From Cytobacillus oceanisediminis (GTDB lineage Bacteria > Bacillota > Bacilli > Bacillales > Cytobacillaceae), in assembly GCF_007830235.1 (NCBI RefSeq), contig NZ_VLKI01000017.1:49148-113147 (forward strand): 64,000 nucleotides of DNA, read 5' to 3'. The stretch's first letter is position 1, and every line of letters starts with the position of its first letter. A program made the translations under genes and the position numbers. Of this stretch, positions 8,543 to 16,538 are shown piece by piece. The notes beneath the pieces are model-generated. The model was not told where the DNA came from. It did not search any database and saw only the letters and a program-made list of their open reading frames with translations.

Positions 8543-9611
8543 TCTGGTTTGCCTCCTTGACCTTCACTTCATGAGTAGGGAATCCGGAAAATTGTGCAAT
8601 CCGGTATTTTCTTCGGCATGGAAGGCACATTTCTGCAAGATGATGACCTTCCTTTGTTTTAAATTGAATATCGTTCACGCCGAGTACATCGACGACATCT
8701 TGTGATTGTTCTGAAGAAACAAACTGATCTCCGCACACTTTGCATTCCTTCATGTCTTGCTCCGCGTAATGCTCTCTGTAGTTTCTTGCCAGAACACTCA
8801 TTGGGCGGAAAGGAATATGTGCAAGCTTTCCAAATGGCAGGTAAATTAAAGTAATTATGACTGACCATTGATGAATTAGGGACATTGCCGGCTGTCCTGC
8901 ACCGTGTAAAAAGATGTTCATAAATGTTAGAGCTAATCCAGTAATGCTTACAAGAAGCAGCATATATAGCGGCAAGAAATCATAAAGGAATTTCTGTTCC
9001 GCTCTTGCCTGCATGTTTTTCAAGCGGCGATATAGAGCCATGCAAACGCCGACGATTACCATTACAGCCGTAATATTCAGTGCGTTATAAGAAAGATTTG
9101 CGATGATGCCATCCGCAGGAACAGTCATTACCTGCATTCCTAATGCAATAATGTTGTAGTAGCCATTGTCATCCATCGTAAAGTACATCCAGCCGAAAAC
9201 GAGCGGAAAAGTAACAAAGCAGGATAGGATACATCCCCAACCGATTAACACGTGCTGGGTCCATCGGTAAATTCCCCTATTCCAGATGAAATTGTAAGTG
9301 GCAAGATGTTCAACAGAAGTTTTAGGTGTTGATTTCCGAAATAACAATTTCAGTCCTTTTTTTAAAATAATCTTGGTTGGGGGGCGTTCACCCCAGGCAA
9401 TAAAGCGATAAAAGAAACCTCCAAGAAAGACGATTGTTCCAACCATATATCCGTAAAGATTCAAATCCACATGTGTAAACATTCTTGTTCCGATAAATGA
9501 TAAGACTGCAAGTGCTGTTACTGATAAAAACATCGATTTTGCAAAATTTGATGCAAACGCATTGTTTAGTGTGTTTCCTGTTTTTTGATTGACTGCAGCT
9601 TTTGCCTGCAT
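8529..9611 (-). CDS. Membrane cytochrome-b-like subunit with C-terminal zinc-finger-like domain
   Basis: 360 aa. Eight or so hydrophobic segments span about residues 28-285. Candidate heme histidines lie in the helices (LHGAGQPAMSLIHQWSVIITLIYLPFGKLAHIPFRP, about 235-270), a pattern seen in NarI/HdrE-type quinol-linked cytochromes. The last ~75 residues are soluble with CKVCGD (about 293) and CLPCRRKY (about 334), four cysteines that could bind zinc or iron-sulfur. It is the first gene of the operon and overlaps the catalytic gene by 14 bp. Likely role: quinol oxidation and electron delivery to the Fe-S subunit. The Cys-rich tail is unusual for a NarI-like protein. Confidence 0.8.
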   Translation of the reverse strand: MQAKAAVNQKTGNTLNNAFASNFAKSMFLSVTALAVLSFIGTRMFTHVDLNLYGYMVGTIVFLGGFFYRFIAWGERPPTKIILKKGLKLLFRKSTPKTSVEHLATYNFIWNRGIYRWTQHVLIGWGCILSCFVTFPLVFGWMYFTMDDNGYYNIIALGMQVMTVPADGIIANLSYNALNITAVMVIVGVCMALYRRLKNMQARAEQKFLYDFLPLYMLLLVSITGLALTFMNIFLHGAGQPAMSLIHQWSVIITLIYLPFGKLAHIPFRPMSVLARNYREHYAEQDMKECKVCGDQFVSSEQSQDVVDVLGVNDIQFKTKEGHHLAEMCLPCRRKYRIAQFSGFPTHEVKVKEANQNAKG

Positions 9612-9643
9612 ATTAACTCCTCCTCATTCACAAACAATTACCT

Positions 9644-9656
9644 TAACCTTATTGTA
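9644..9656 (-). promoter_or_regulatory. Candidate -10 and start region of the nitrate-reductase operon
   Basis: TACAAT reads on the minus strand at 9656-9651 and would place the start of transcription near 9644, 33 bp before the first ATG. No recognisable -35 hexamer lies 17 bp upstream, so the promoter probably needs an activator. Confidence 0.45.
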
Positions 9657-9681
9657 AAAGCGGGAAGAGATTTTACATATC

Positions 9682-9715
9682 GGGGAAACTCCCCATTAGG
9701 AGGGGGAAATTCCCC
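9682..9715. promoter_or_regulatory. Twin GC-rich palindromes, probable activator (NreC-type) binding sites
   Basis: GGGGAAACTCCCC (9682-9694) and GGGGAAATTCCCC (9703-9715) are two near-identical palindromes with centres 21 bp apart, i.e. two helical turns on the same DNA face. They would lie near -44 and -65 relative to the predicted start, where activators bind. NreC of staphylococci is known to use GC-rich palindromes upstream of nar/nir genes. Binding here is inferred. Confidence 0.6.
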
Positions 9716-9881
9716 TATCTTTGACAAAGTAAAACTTTCATGGTGTTTAGTTGAATTAATCGGTCATTTATTGGAAATTGGAGCTGTTCAATCTTAATAA
9801 GGACTAATGAGGGAAAATAAAAGGTCTGTTAATTTGAAACTATATATAACAATCACTCGTATAATATGAGGAGGCGGGCTG

Positions 9882-10211
9882 ATGAAAAGGAATTTGATTA
9901 TACTGCTCATAACATTATTGTTGGAATCGGTGATTACACTTTTTATTTCAAGAGCATTATCCATTCGATTTATAGAAATTATGTTTTTTGCAGGAGTGGT
10001 TTTTACCGCTTTAAGTGTATGGTTCTCAGGGAGCGGAGGAATGGTCACGAGGTTTATTGACATCACAACAAGTGCCCGAACTGGATTATTAACAAAACGG
10101 GAAGAGTTTCACTTCAGGCCAAATTATGTTGCTCTGGGTTCTGCGATATTTCTTCTTATTGGATTGGTTTTATTTGTTTTGCTTTTAACAAACGTGATCT
10201 CTCCTGCTTAA
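9882..10211 (+). CDS. Small membrane protein of unknown function
   Basis: 109 aa, starting at an ATG preceded by GAGGAGGCGGGCTG. Three hydrophobic segments are visible (about residues 5-24, 29-48 and 84-106), separated by a polar stretch TRFIDITTSARTGLLTKREEFHFRPNY. It is divergent from the nitrate-reductase operon and shares its intergenic region, but nothing in the protein links it to nitrate. I do not recognise the family with confidence. Confidence 0.75.
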   Translation: MKRNLIILLITLLLESVITLFISRALSIRFIEIMFFAGVVFTALSVWFSGSGGMVTRFIDITTSARTGLLTKREEFHFRPNYVALGSAIFLLIGLVLFVLLLTNVISPA

Positions 10212-10276
10212 AATAAGTGCAGGAGGCCTTTTGTATATGATAAAATGAACTTAATCTTTTCGAAGGAGTTGTTAGT

Positions 10277-10537
10277 ATGGCTAAATCAGCTGCAAAAAAA
10301 TTCCGTGATAAATCTGTTCGCGAGGGAAAAAGAAATCCTGAATCGAATCGCAGCCCATTTGCTTTTGAGGATATGCGGACAAGGCAAACGAAGACCAAGA
10401 AAGATCATTTATATAGAAGCAGACATAAGAACCGCTTTTCTGAAGAATACAGAAGAGATGGTTCTTTTTATTTTGCCCTGAAAAGCTTTCGGCCCAGTGT
10501 ATTTTTGGATTCGTTGATATATTTAAAAATTCGTTGA
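10277..10537 (+). CDS. Small basic protein of unknown function
   Basis: 86 aa, ATG preceded by AAGGAGTTGTTAGT. The first ~60 residues are strongly basic and polar (AKKFRDKSVREGKRNPESNRSPF, then RTRQTKTKKDHLYRSRHKNRF), resembling short conserved hypothetical proteins of Bacillus. The last ~12 residues (LDSLIYLKIR) are encoded inside the first units of the CGTTGATA repeat array, so the C-terminus was probably altered by the repeat. No function can be assigned. Confidence 0.65.
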   Translation: MAKSAAKKFRDKSVREGKRNPESNRSPFAFEDMRTRQTKTKKDHLYRSRHKNRFSEEYRRDGSFYFALKSFRPSVFLDSLIYLKIR

Positions 10538-10604
10538 TATAATCCTTTTTTTCGTTGATATATCAAAATTTCCGTTGATAAAATAACTTTTTCGTTGATA
10601 AATT
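10508..10604. repeat. Array of five CGTTGATA motifs with 20-bp period
   Basis: CGTTGATA starts at 10512, 10532, 10553, 10573 and 10593, giving steps of 20, 21, 20 and 20 bp. The motif is usually preceded by TT or T/C and followed by TATAT or AAAT, while the spacers differ. The array enters the end of the upstream gene. Confidence 0.85.
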
Positions 10605-10700
10605 CATTTTCCAGCTTAAACATAACTTTTTTTGTATTCAATATGGGAACTTTCATCATAATTTACCGCCGATTCCTGTGAAAATATCCCCTAAAACAAC

Positions 10701-10733
10701 AAAAAGCGGCCTGTCCATATGGAAACCAGCCGC
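10701..10733 (-). terminator. Terminator of the minus-strand gene ending at 10749
   Basis: On the minus strand GCGGC and GCCGC flank an inner TCCATATGGA palindrome, followed by TTTTTG. Confidence 0.6.
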
Positions 10734-10748
10734 GTTCCTTTGATATAT

Positions 10749-11081
10749 TCAAATTTTATCCCTATTTAAAATGCCCATCTTTTCGATATTTCTGCGGGCT
10801 TCTTCATCACCGAGTTCGTAAATCATCCCATATATTCCTTCCATAGTTGCATCATAGTTGCGATTTTGATTTTCCTCTTTCTCTTCAACAAAAGGAACAT
10901 GTGCCAATTCAAATGTTTTCATATCCGCGTCATAATTTTGTCTGATATAATCGGCTAATTTTGCTTTTTCTTTATCTGTAGCAAAAATTTTAAACTGCCA
11001 GTCAGCAGCTTCATCTGGCTCAGGATATACTTGAGCATTTTCGATATCTATATAGTATGGTTTTTTAGCTTGTTCCATCAT
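10749..11081 (-). CDS. Conserved hypothetical protein
   Basis: 110 aa, soluble and acidic, with no membrane segment. It starts at ATG 11081 after GAGGAG; a second ATG follows immediately. The sequence (KKPYYIDIENAQVYPEPDEAADWQFKIFATDKE and a C-terminal GIYGMIYELGDEEARRNIEKMGIL) resembles a small Bacillus hypothetical family. No catalytic motif is seen. It stands alone with its own terminator. Confidence 0.75.
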   Translation of the reverse strand: MMEQAKKPYYIDIENAQVYPEPDEAADWQFKIFATDKEKAKLADYIRQNYDADMKTFELAHVPFVEEKEENQNRNYDATMEGIYGMIYELGDEEARRNIEKMGILNRDKI

Positions 11082-11246
11082 TTCATCTCCTCTTCCTTTT
11101 TTGGGTATTTACCACAAATGAGCGGACTTTAACCTTTTTAGTTGTCCTGATTTATTAGAAGGCATTTTAAATGAGCAATTGGGCATGATATATCTGTGCA
11201 ATTTAGGAAGGTGGCACATAACATGAATTTTTTCAGGAGGTATACA

Positions 11247-11759
11247 ATGGGTATTTTAAGCGGTAATCCAAAAGACGAGCCGATGCACTATGGCGAGGTC
11301 TATAGCGCATGGTCTTACTTGTTGGCAGGCAAGGGCATGGCATCAGCATATCAAACGATGCTCAGCCACTCAGGAGATCAAGACTTGAAGAAATTGCTTG
11401 AAGAAGCTATCCGCCTTTCCAAGCAAGAAGAAGAACAAATCGAGGCACTCTTAAAGGAAAACGGGGTTGGGCTGCCTCCAGCACCGCCGGATCGCCCTGA
11501 TGCATGTGTGAATGATATTCCAGCTGGTGCAAGGTTTATGGATCCCGAAGTAGCTGCCAAATTATCTGGGGATATCGCAGCGGGAATGGTTGGATGCAGC
11601 ACAATTATGGGCCAATGCATTCGTGAAGACATTGCCGGCATGTTTGGCCAATTCCATACGCAAAAAGCTGCACTAGGTGTTAAGGTTCTCCGTATGAATA
11701 AAGAAAAAGGCTGGCTCATTCCTCCTCCGCTTCATCTCCATAAATCGGATAGTTGCTAA
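11247..11759 (+). CDS. DUF3231 family protein (ferritin-like helical fold)
   Basis: 170 aa. The start at ATG 11247 follows TTCAGGAGGTATACA; upstream in-frame starts lack a site. All-helical sequence with MHYGEVYSAWSYLLAGKGMASAYQTM near the start, KQEEEQIEALLKENGVGLPPAPPDRP in the middle and GMVGCSTIMGQCIREDIAGMFGQFH near the end. This matches the Bacillus DUF3231 proteins, often found in several copies and linked to sporulation or stress, with no known biochemical role. It is monocistronic and followed by a strong terminator. Confidence 0.85.
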   Translation: MGILSGNPKDEPMHYGEVYSAWSYLLAGKGMASAYQTMLSHSGDQDLKKLLEEAIRLSKQEEEQIEALLKENGVGLPPAPPDRPDACVNDIPAGARFMDPEVAAKLSGDIAAGMVGCSTIMGQCIREDIAGMFGQFHTQKAALGVKVLRMNKEKGWLIPPPLHLHKSDSC

Positions 11760-11802
11760 TACAAAAGCGGAGCGAGAGCTGTACAACTTTCAATACTTAA
11801 AG

Positions 11803-11838
11803 AAAAAGAGCAGACCCTGTTTTACGTCTGCTCTTTTT
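11803..11838. terminator. Bidirectional terminator between DUF3231 and VOC genes
   Basis: Perfect stem AAAAAGAGCAGAC / GTCTGCTCTTTTT around a 10-nt loop. It overlaps the last codons of the convergent VOC gene. Confidence 0.85.
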
Positions 11839-12256
11839 CCAACATATTCGCTTCTTTAAAGCTAGGGCTTAGTTCACTCCATACATCGAAAAGATTTCCG
11901 TCCGGATCGGAAAAAACAAAATTACGGCCAGGATGTCCGCGGTCTTCAATCTCTCCTGCTTTTACCTTTTGCAACAGAAGCTCTTTATGCAGACTTTCTA
12001 ATTGTGCGGGTCCATCCACTTCAAAAGTAAGAGAAAAACGCTTGTTTCCGTCTGTATCCATAAAGTTCATGCTCTCTTGTTCAGGAGACTCGACAAGGAA
12101 GAAACTTTGGCTCGCCATATTGATAATGGCCATCTTTCCCTTCTTATCTTTATAGCTTTCAACAGCTCCAAGCTTTTCCGTATACCACTTTAATGAATTA
12201 CATACATTTGTGACAGGTATGTATACTGTTCCGACTCTAAGAAGCTTTTTCCTCAT
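11822..12256 (-). CDS. VOC (glyoxalase/bleomycin resistance) family protein
   Basis: 144 aa from ATG 12256 (AAGGGGGTT upstream). Two beta-alpha-beta-beta-beta halves are visible: VGTVYIPVTNVCNSLKWYTEKLGAV at the start, and GRNFVFSDPDGNLFDVWSE near the C-terminus, which provides the usual Glu metal ligand. VOC proteins bind a metal and act as dioxygenases, isomerases, glyoxalases or antibiotic-binding proteins; the substrate cannot be read from the sequence. It stands alone, converging on the DUF3231 gene. Confidence 0.85.
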   Translation of the reverse strand: MRKKLLRVGTVYIPVTNVCNSLKWYTEKLGAVESYKDKKGKMAIINMASQSFFLVESPEQESMNFMDTDGNKRFSLTFEVDGPAQLESLHKELLLQKVKAGEIEDRGHPGRNFVFSDPDGNLFDVWSELSPSFKEANMLEKEQT

Positions 12257-12326
12257 TAAATAACCCCCTTTATTTAATCCTTCCACTTGTAAATTCTATA
12301 AGTACCATTGAATCCCTTTTTTTATT

Positions 12327-12574
12327 GGCTCTGTTAAAGCTGGATGCTGATTTCCACTCAAGAAACTCGCTTTCCGTGGGCGGTCCGTGAGCCTCCTCGG
12401 CATTTTACGCCTGCGGGGTCTCCCTCAGGTACGATATTCCCGCAGGACTTTGAACAACCATCCTTGAATAAACACCGCACGACGGAAATGCGAATGCATT
12501 TCGAGGAGCTCGCGCCTTCCACTCCAATCAACACGTGCTAAATCAACACTTGGCTTTAAAACTTTAATATAGCC
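12327..12574. mobile_element. MITE-like Bacillaceae intergenic repeat, copy A
   Basis: About 248 bp. It begins GGCTCTGTTAAAGC and ends with a worn copy of the inverted sequence (CTTTAATATAGCC). The inside contains TGATTTCC.CTCAAGAA.CTCGC, GCCTGCGGGGTCTCCCT, GCACCGCACGA and a GAAATGC/GCATTTC hairpin, shared with the copies at 19586, 24899, 38729 and 59851. No transposase is encoded. Confidence 0.75.
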
Positions 12575-12580
12575 AAATAC

Positions 12581-12620
12581 AAAAAAGCCCCAGTCTTAAA
12601 TAAGACTAAGGCTCGTTTTT
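12581..12620 (-). terminator. Terminator of the 12623 gene
   Basis: On the minus strand AGCCTTAGTCTTA and AAGACTGGGGCT form a stem, followed by TTTTTTG. Confidence 0.75.
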
Positions 12621-12622
12621 GT

Positions 12623-12901
12623 TTAAGAATATTTACTATCACTAGAATCAGGGGACACCATACCACCTGCGCCGCTTGAATTGATATCAGGTTCAACGCC
12701 TTCCGGCTGTGATGGCAGTACTTTATTTTTCTTTTGGTTTGGAAGGCCGGAATGCTCCTCGAGATATTTATCATTTTCCATGATCGTTACAACATGAAAA
12801 CCTGTTCCATCCAGATGCTCCTTCAATTGATCAAATACCTTTGTTTGGTTCTCATTCAATTTCTTTTCATCGTATTGAAGCTCGACGTTAATTGTTTTCA
12901 T
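12623..12901 (-). CDS. Hypothetical protein
   Basis: 92 aa, ATG after AAAGGAGGTCGCTATC. The N-terminal ~50 residues look like a folded unit (INVELQYDEKKLNENQTKVFDQLKEHLDGTGFHVVTIMENDKYLEEH); the C-terminal ~40 are low complexity and probably disordered (PSQPEGVEPDINSSGAGGMVSPDSSDS). I know no function. Monocistronic, with a clear ribosome site and its own terminator. Confidence 0.75.
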   Translation of the reverse strand: MKTINVELQYDEKKLNENQTKVFDQLKEHLDGTGFHVVTIMENDKYLEEHSGLPNQKKNKVLPSQPEGVEPDINSSGAGGMVSPDSSDSKYS

Positions 12902-13055
12902 GATAGCGACCTCCTTTTTAAAACTATTTTCCCGAATGTCCTTTTCTTAAACTACAGCAGCTGTTTTTAAAATGGTAAAGTTTTTTTCAATAAATTGTTT
13001 ATGGTACTAAAAATAGGTTATAAGTAAAATAACAACTAGAACGGGAGCTTGATAG

Positions 13056-13193
13056 ATGATTAAGGATACAGAGTATTTGGCGTTTATTAAAGAAATTGGC
13101 CGTCTGTTTAATGATTATTACAAGTGCCGTGATGAGAAAATGAAACAAATTCTCCTGGATGATATCAGACTAATCGGGCAGGTACTTCATTAA
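13056..13193 (+). CDS. Small protein, 45 aa
   Basis: Read by hand: ATG 13056 follows ACGGGAGCTTGATAG, stop TAA at 13191-13193. The translation MIKDTEYLAFIKEIGRLFN, then DYYKCRDEKMKQILLDDIRLIGQVLH, is amphipathic and helical with normal codon use. Good ribosome site and spacing support a real gene. No family is recognised. It lies in a run of small plus-strand genes. Confidence 0.6.
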   Translation: MIKDTEYLAFIKEIGRLFNDYYKCRDEKMKQILLDDIRLIGQVLH

Positions 13194-13292
13194 ATCTCCC
13201 TTTTACCTATGGATAAAAACTCCAATTTTTTCATTCCTTCTGGATTTTTGAATATATTTAAATTATGTGGATCGGATGAAAGGAGCAGAAGC

Positions 13293-13472
13293 ATGTGGTT
13301 TTGGATTCTGATAATCTCCATTCCTATTATAATCTTAGCTATTTTGGAAGAAACGATTCAATTCATCGTTAACCGTAAAATTTTTGGGAAAAGTGAAAAA
13401 CAGTTTAAACTTAGAGAGAAACTCAGACATGTAAGGAATAAATTTATGTACAAGAAAAGCCCTTCCCAATAA
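13293..13472 (+). CDS. Small single-span membrane protein
   Basis: 59 aa from ATG 13293 (AAAGGAGCAGAAGC). One N-terminal hydrophobic segment (about residues 2-22, WFWILIISIPIIILAIL) is followed by a basic cytoplasmic tail (NRKIFGKSEKQFKLREKLRHVRNKF). An earlier in-frame start (13209) lacks a ribosome site. Function unknown. A strong terminator follows. Confidence 0.65.
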   Translation: MWFWILIISIPIIILAILEETIQFIVNRKIFGKSEKQFKLREKLRHVRNKFMYKKSPSQ

Positions 13473-13488
13473 GGAAAGGCTTTTCTTC
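13452..13488 (+). terminator. Terminator after the 13293 gene
   Basis: GAAAAGCCCTTCC and GGAAAGGCTTTTC form a stem around CAATAA, overlapping the last codons, with a following TTCTTC tract. Confidence 0.75.
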
Positions 13489-13623
13489 TATTATTGCAGT
13501 TTCGATAGAATATAACATGGTCCCTAGAAGATATATTCCCCCCTCCAATTGGTGCACTTCTTTCATTCTCCATTTTTCCTCAACTGTTTTTAATTTCAAG
13601 GTTTTCTCATTCTAATCCATTTC

Positions 13624-13654
13624 AGAGCCTTCCTGCGTAACAGGAAGGCTCTGA
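13624..13654 (-). other. Stable hairpin just after pbpA, possible weak terminator
   Basis: CAGAGCCTTCCTG and CAGGAAGGCTCTG form a perfect 13-bp stem, but no U-tract follows on either strand. Confidence 0.6.
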
Positions 13655-13656
13655 GA

Positions 13657-15789
13657 TTAGGATTCTTCTGTTTCTGCATTTTCTGCTTTTTCTTTTAGAG
13701 GCTGTTCGTGTTTTTTTCCGGACATCCGCTGCTTTTTCAATGCAAAATAAGTGTCCAAAACCCTTCTGCCTATTTCATAGTTGGCTGTATGTCCGCTTCG
13801 GCCCTGATACGCCCACGGAACAATAACAGACATGGCAATTTCAGGATTGTTATGCGGTGCATAGGCAACGAGGCTTAAATTCATAACATCAATTAGGGGA
13901 TCTCCTTTTTTTCTGAGTGGTCCATCGTAAAAAGCCTCCGCTGTACCTGTTTTCCCAGCCGGAGAATAAGGAGCGTCAGCAAATCTTCTATATGCTGTTC
14001 CTTCCGGATGCTGCATAACCTGCCTTAAACCTTCTTTTACAGTGCTTAGCTCTCTATCAGTTACATCGATCGTGTTCAGAACGGTTGGCTGAATATCCTT
14101 CCAAATTGGCCCTAAATCATTTTGCACATTAGAAGGCTCTCGAATTTCTTTTACAAGGCGCGGCTGAATTCGGTAGCCCCCATTGGCAATGGTTGATATA
14201 TATTGCGCCATTTGCATTGGAGTATACGTATCATACTGGCCGATTGCAAGGTCGAGAAGGAAGCCCGGCAAACGAAGCGGCCCCTCATACCCTGCCATTT
14301 CATTCGGCAAGTCAATTCCAGTTCTTACCCCGAGACCGAACTGGCCGAAGGAATCTCTCATATCTTCAAATGCCCTTGGGTTTTTAAATCCTAGAGGCTG
14401 GTCATAAGCGTATCGTGCATCAGCTATTTCTACAGCTGTTTTAAACATATAAACGTTCGAGGAAATACGCAAAGCCCTGGTCTCATTCATTACAGCCTGA
14501 AAATTAAACCAGGACTTTTTCACCTGCGGAGTTCCTGCAATTTTCATTGGGGCATCCAAGAAAGTTGTTCCCGGAGTAATGGCACCTGTTTTATATCCTG
14601 TCAAAACTGTAGCACCCTTAACCGATGAGCCAACATTATAAGAGGATGCAATCGTTCCAAGCGCATAATCCTGAAGAACCGTTCTGCCGTCGTCATCTTT
14701 GCCGTTCATTTTTCCAGCCATCGTAAGGACTTCTCCTGTATGGGGATCCATTAACACGACAAATGCACGATCCATTAAATAGGTTCCGCCAGTCCGTTTT
14801 GCCGCCGAAATTTCCTCTTCCAATATTTTTTCCACTGCCCGCTGGAGATCCATATCAATCGTAAGGACAAGATCTTTTCCCCTTTGTCCATCCGAAACCA
14901 TTTCACTTCCGAGAATTTCACCTTTTTTGGTAATAAGCCTCTCTTTTGATTTTTGTCCGTGCAGGACATCCTCATATTGCATTTCAAGATAGCTTTTCCC
15001 TACCCGTTCATTTCTGCTGTAATCTCTTGCAAGAAAATAATCCACCCTTTCCTCAGGCAGCCCTTCGTTCGAATCTGTAACTTTCCCGAGAACAGTTTGA
15101 AGTGTATTGCCAAAGGCGTATGTACGGTCCCAATCTGTAGTCGTATTGACTCCTGGCAGATATTGCAGGTTTTCGCTTACAGCCGCGTATTCTTCAGGAG
15201 TTACACTCTCATTTTTTACAATTTGAGGAGTCATGGCATAGCCGCTTGTAAACTCTCTATAGATTGCGAGAACCTCAAGATCTTGTTCACTTAGCTGATT
15301 AAGATCTTCATCTGTAATTCTTTCAAGCTGCATCTCATAGATTTGTTTATCGGTGAGCTTTTTGTTTTCAAAAAGCTCCCATTCCTTTTCAGTAATTTTT
15401 TCTTTAACAGCTTCAGGATTTTTCATGATCCAGAAATCCTTTTTATCCCGTTCCCTTACCTTATCCGGCTTTTTATCAATAAGTACAGCAAGCCTATCTG
15501 CTACCTCCACCATCTCTTCCTGTTTGGCATTCCGGTTTGTGTACGTAATCGCACTCTTTGGGATATTATCCACGATTAGCTGATGATTCCTGTCCAGCAT
15601 CCTTCCCCTTGGAACCGGGCTGGAAACGATGACGTCTTCCGTCCGTTCAACCTCCTTTTTATATGTCTCTCCATTGACGATTTGAACGACTCCAAGCCTT
15701 AAAATAAGCAATGAAAAGAGAATAAAAACTGCAAAGAATAATAAATTGACCCTAAATGGCACATGGCTTTTCTTTTTCTTTTTTCCCAT
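13657..15789 (-). CDS. pbpA: Class B penicillin-binding protein (PBP2A/PbpH type)
   Basis: 710 aa, close to the 716 aa of B. subtilis PBP2A. One N-terminal membrane anchor (about residues 15-37) follows a basic start (MGKKKKKSH). The PBP dimerisation domain begins at PVPRGRMLDRN (about 58). The transpeptidase domain holds the SxxK motif in NVGSSVKGAT (catalytic Ser about 388), SxN in ISSNVYM and KTG in AGKTGTAEAF. The enzyme crosslinks lateral-wall peptidoglycan during rod elongation, outside the membrane. Its KAPD-like linker and KK-rich tail are normal. pbpA and pbpH are close paralogues, so the exact name is not certain. Monocistronic. Confidence 0.92.
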   Translation of the reverse strand: MGKKKKKSHVPFRVNLLFFAVFILFSLLILRLGVVQIVNGETYKKEVERTEDVIVSSPVPRGRMLDRNHQLIVDNIPKSAITYTNRNAKQEEMVEVADRLAVLIDKKPDKVRERDKKDFWIMKNPEAVKEKITEKEWELFENKKLTDKQIYEMQLERITDEDLNQLSEQDLEVLAIYREFTSGYAMTPQIVKNESVTPEEYAAVSENLQYLPGVNTTTDWDRTYAFGNTLQTVLGKVTDSNEGLPEERVDYFLARDYSRNERVGKSYLEMQYEDVLHGQKSKERLITKKGEILGSEMVSDGQRGKDLVLTIDMDLQRAVEKILEEEISAAKRTGGTYLMDRAFVVLMDPHTGEVLTMAGKMNGKDDDGRTVLQDYALGTIASSYNVGSSVKGATVLTGYKTGAITPGTTFLDAPMKIAGTPQVKKSWFNFQAVMNETRALRISSNVYMFKTAVEIADARYAYDQPLGFKNPRAFEDMRDSFGQFGLGVRTGIDLPNEMAGYEGPLRLPGFLLDLAIGQYDTYTPMQMAQYISTIANGGYRIQPRLVKEIREPSNVQNDLGPIWKDIQPTVLNTIDVTDRELSTVKEGLRQVMQHPEGTAYRRFADAPYSPAGKTGTAEAFYDGPLRKKGDPLIDVMNLSLVAYAPHNNPEIAMSVIVPWAYQGRSGHTANYEIGRRVLDTYFALKKQRMSGKKHEQPLKEKAENAETEES

Positions 15790-16040
15790 GCTGGAATCTC
15801 CCCCCCTTTATGAACACTATGTCTGTTTGACAGAGATTCTTCTAAATCTTATACTCTGTTAATTTATTCCACAGATATTGTAAAATTCCTGCCAGATAAT
15901 GCACTGAAGTAATGATTTTTGAAGATTCATGCCAAGGTTAAAGGCAAAAAAATTTCGAAAAAGGAAAATTCATGGTAGGATTTTAAGGAATTGAAGTTGA
16001 AAATGTTATACAGATTATACTAATTCCAGGAGGGATTATG

Positions 16041-16505
16041 ATGGAAAGATCACAAAAGCTTTTAAACTATTTTTTGTCACATCGCAGCGTTACAAATGAA
16101 CTTATCAATAAAATTGAAGAGAAAAATTATGATTACAAACCAACTGAAACAAGCATGCCCGCGGGCAAATTAGCCACTCATATGCTCACTTCCTTTTATA
16201 CATTTGCAAGAACAGTAAAAGACGGCAATGCAGCAGTCTTTGGCGAAAAATTCGAAAGCGTGCCGCAAAATCTATCAGAAGCTGCTGCCGCCTATACAGA
16301 AAAGACAAAAGATTTAATATATTCACTGACAAATGAGGAATTGGAAAGAAGCATTGATATGAAACAGATTTTTGGAATGGAGTTAACAGGAAGCCAGCTT
16401 CTTCAGATTGCCATGGACCATGAAATCCATCATAAAGGCAACTTATTTGTTTATGTCCGTGAAATGGGACATACAGACCTGCCGATGTTTGTGAGCAGAG
16501 GATAA
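16041..16505 (+). CDS. DinB / DfrA-like family protein
   Basis: 154 aa from ATG 16041 (second of two adjacent ATGs; AGGAGG lies 7 bp away). Four-helix DinB fold with three candidate metal-binding histidines: H in LATHMLTSF (about residue 47) and DHEIHHKG (about 126-131). DinB-superfamily members include metal-dependent thiol transferases (bacillithiol, mycothiol), but the substrate here is unknown. A GC-rich hairpin plus T-run follows directly. Confidence 0.85.
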   Translation: MERSQKLLNYFLSHRSVTNELINKIEEKNYDYKPTETSMPAGKLATHMLTSFYTFARTVKDGNAAVFGEKFESVPQNLSEAAAAYTEKTKDLIYSLTNEELERSIDMKQIFGMELTGSQLLQIAMDHEIHHKGNLFVYVREMGHTDLPMFVSRG

Positions 16506-16510
16506 GAAAA

Positions 16511-16538
16511 AGGACGCCAAAGCGGCGCCCTTTTTTTT
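16511..16538 (+). terminator. Terminator after DinB gene
   Basis: GGACGCC and GGCGCCC form a stem (one mismatch), followed by eight T. Confidence 0.75.

Noticed and set aside
9720..9880. FNR (TGTGA-N6-TCACA) site in the nitrate-operon promoter
   Set aside because: I searched by eye and found no acceptable match; AAAGTAAAACTTT is only a short AT palindrome.
10468..10659. Minus-strand 63-aa frame with repeated YINE-like units over the CGTTGATA array
   Set aside because: The regularity comes from the DNA repeat. No ribosome site precedes it.
12344..12541. 65-aa open frame over MITE copy A
   Set aside because: Same reason: repeat sequence without a ribosome site, and low-complexity translation.
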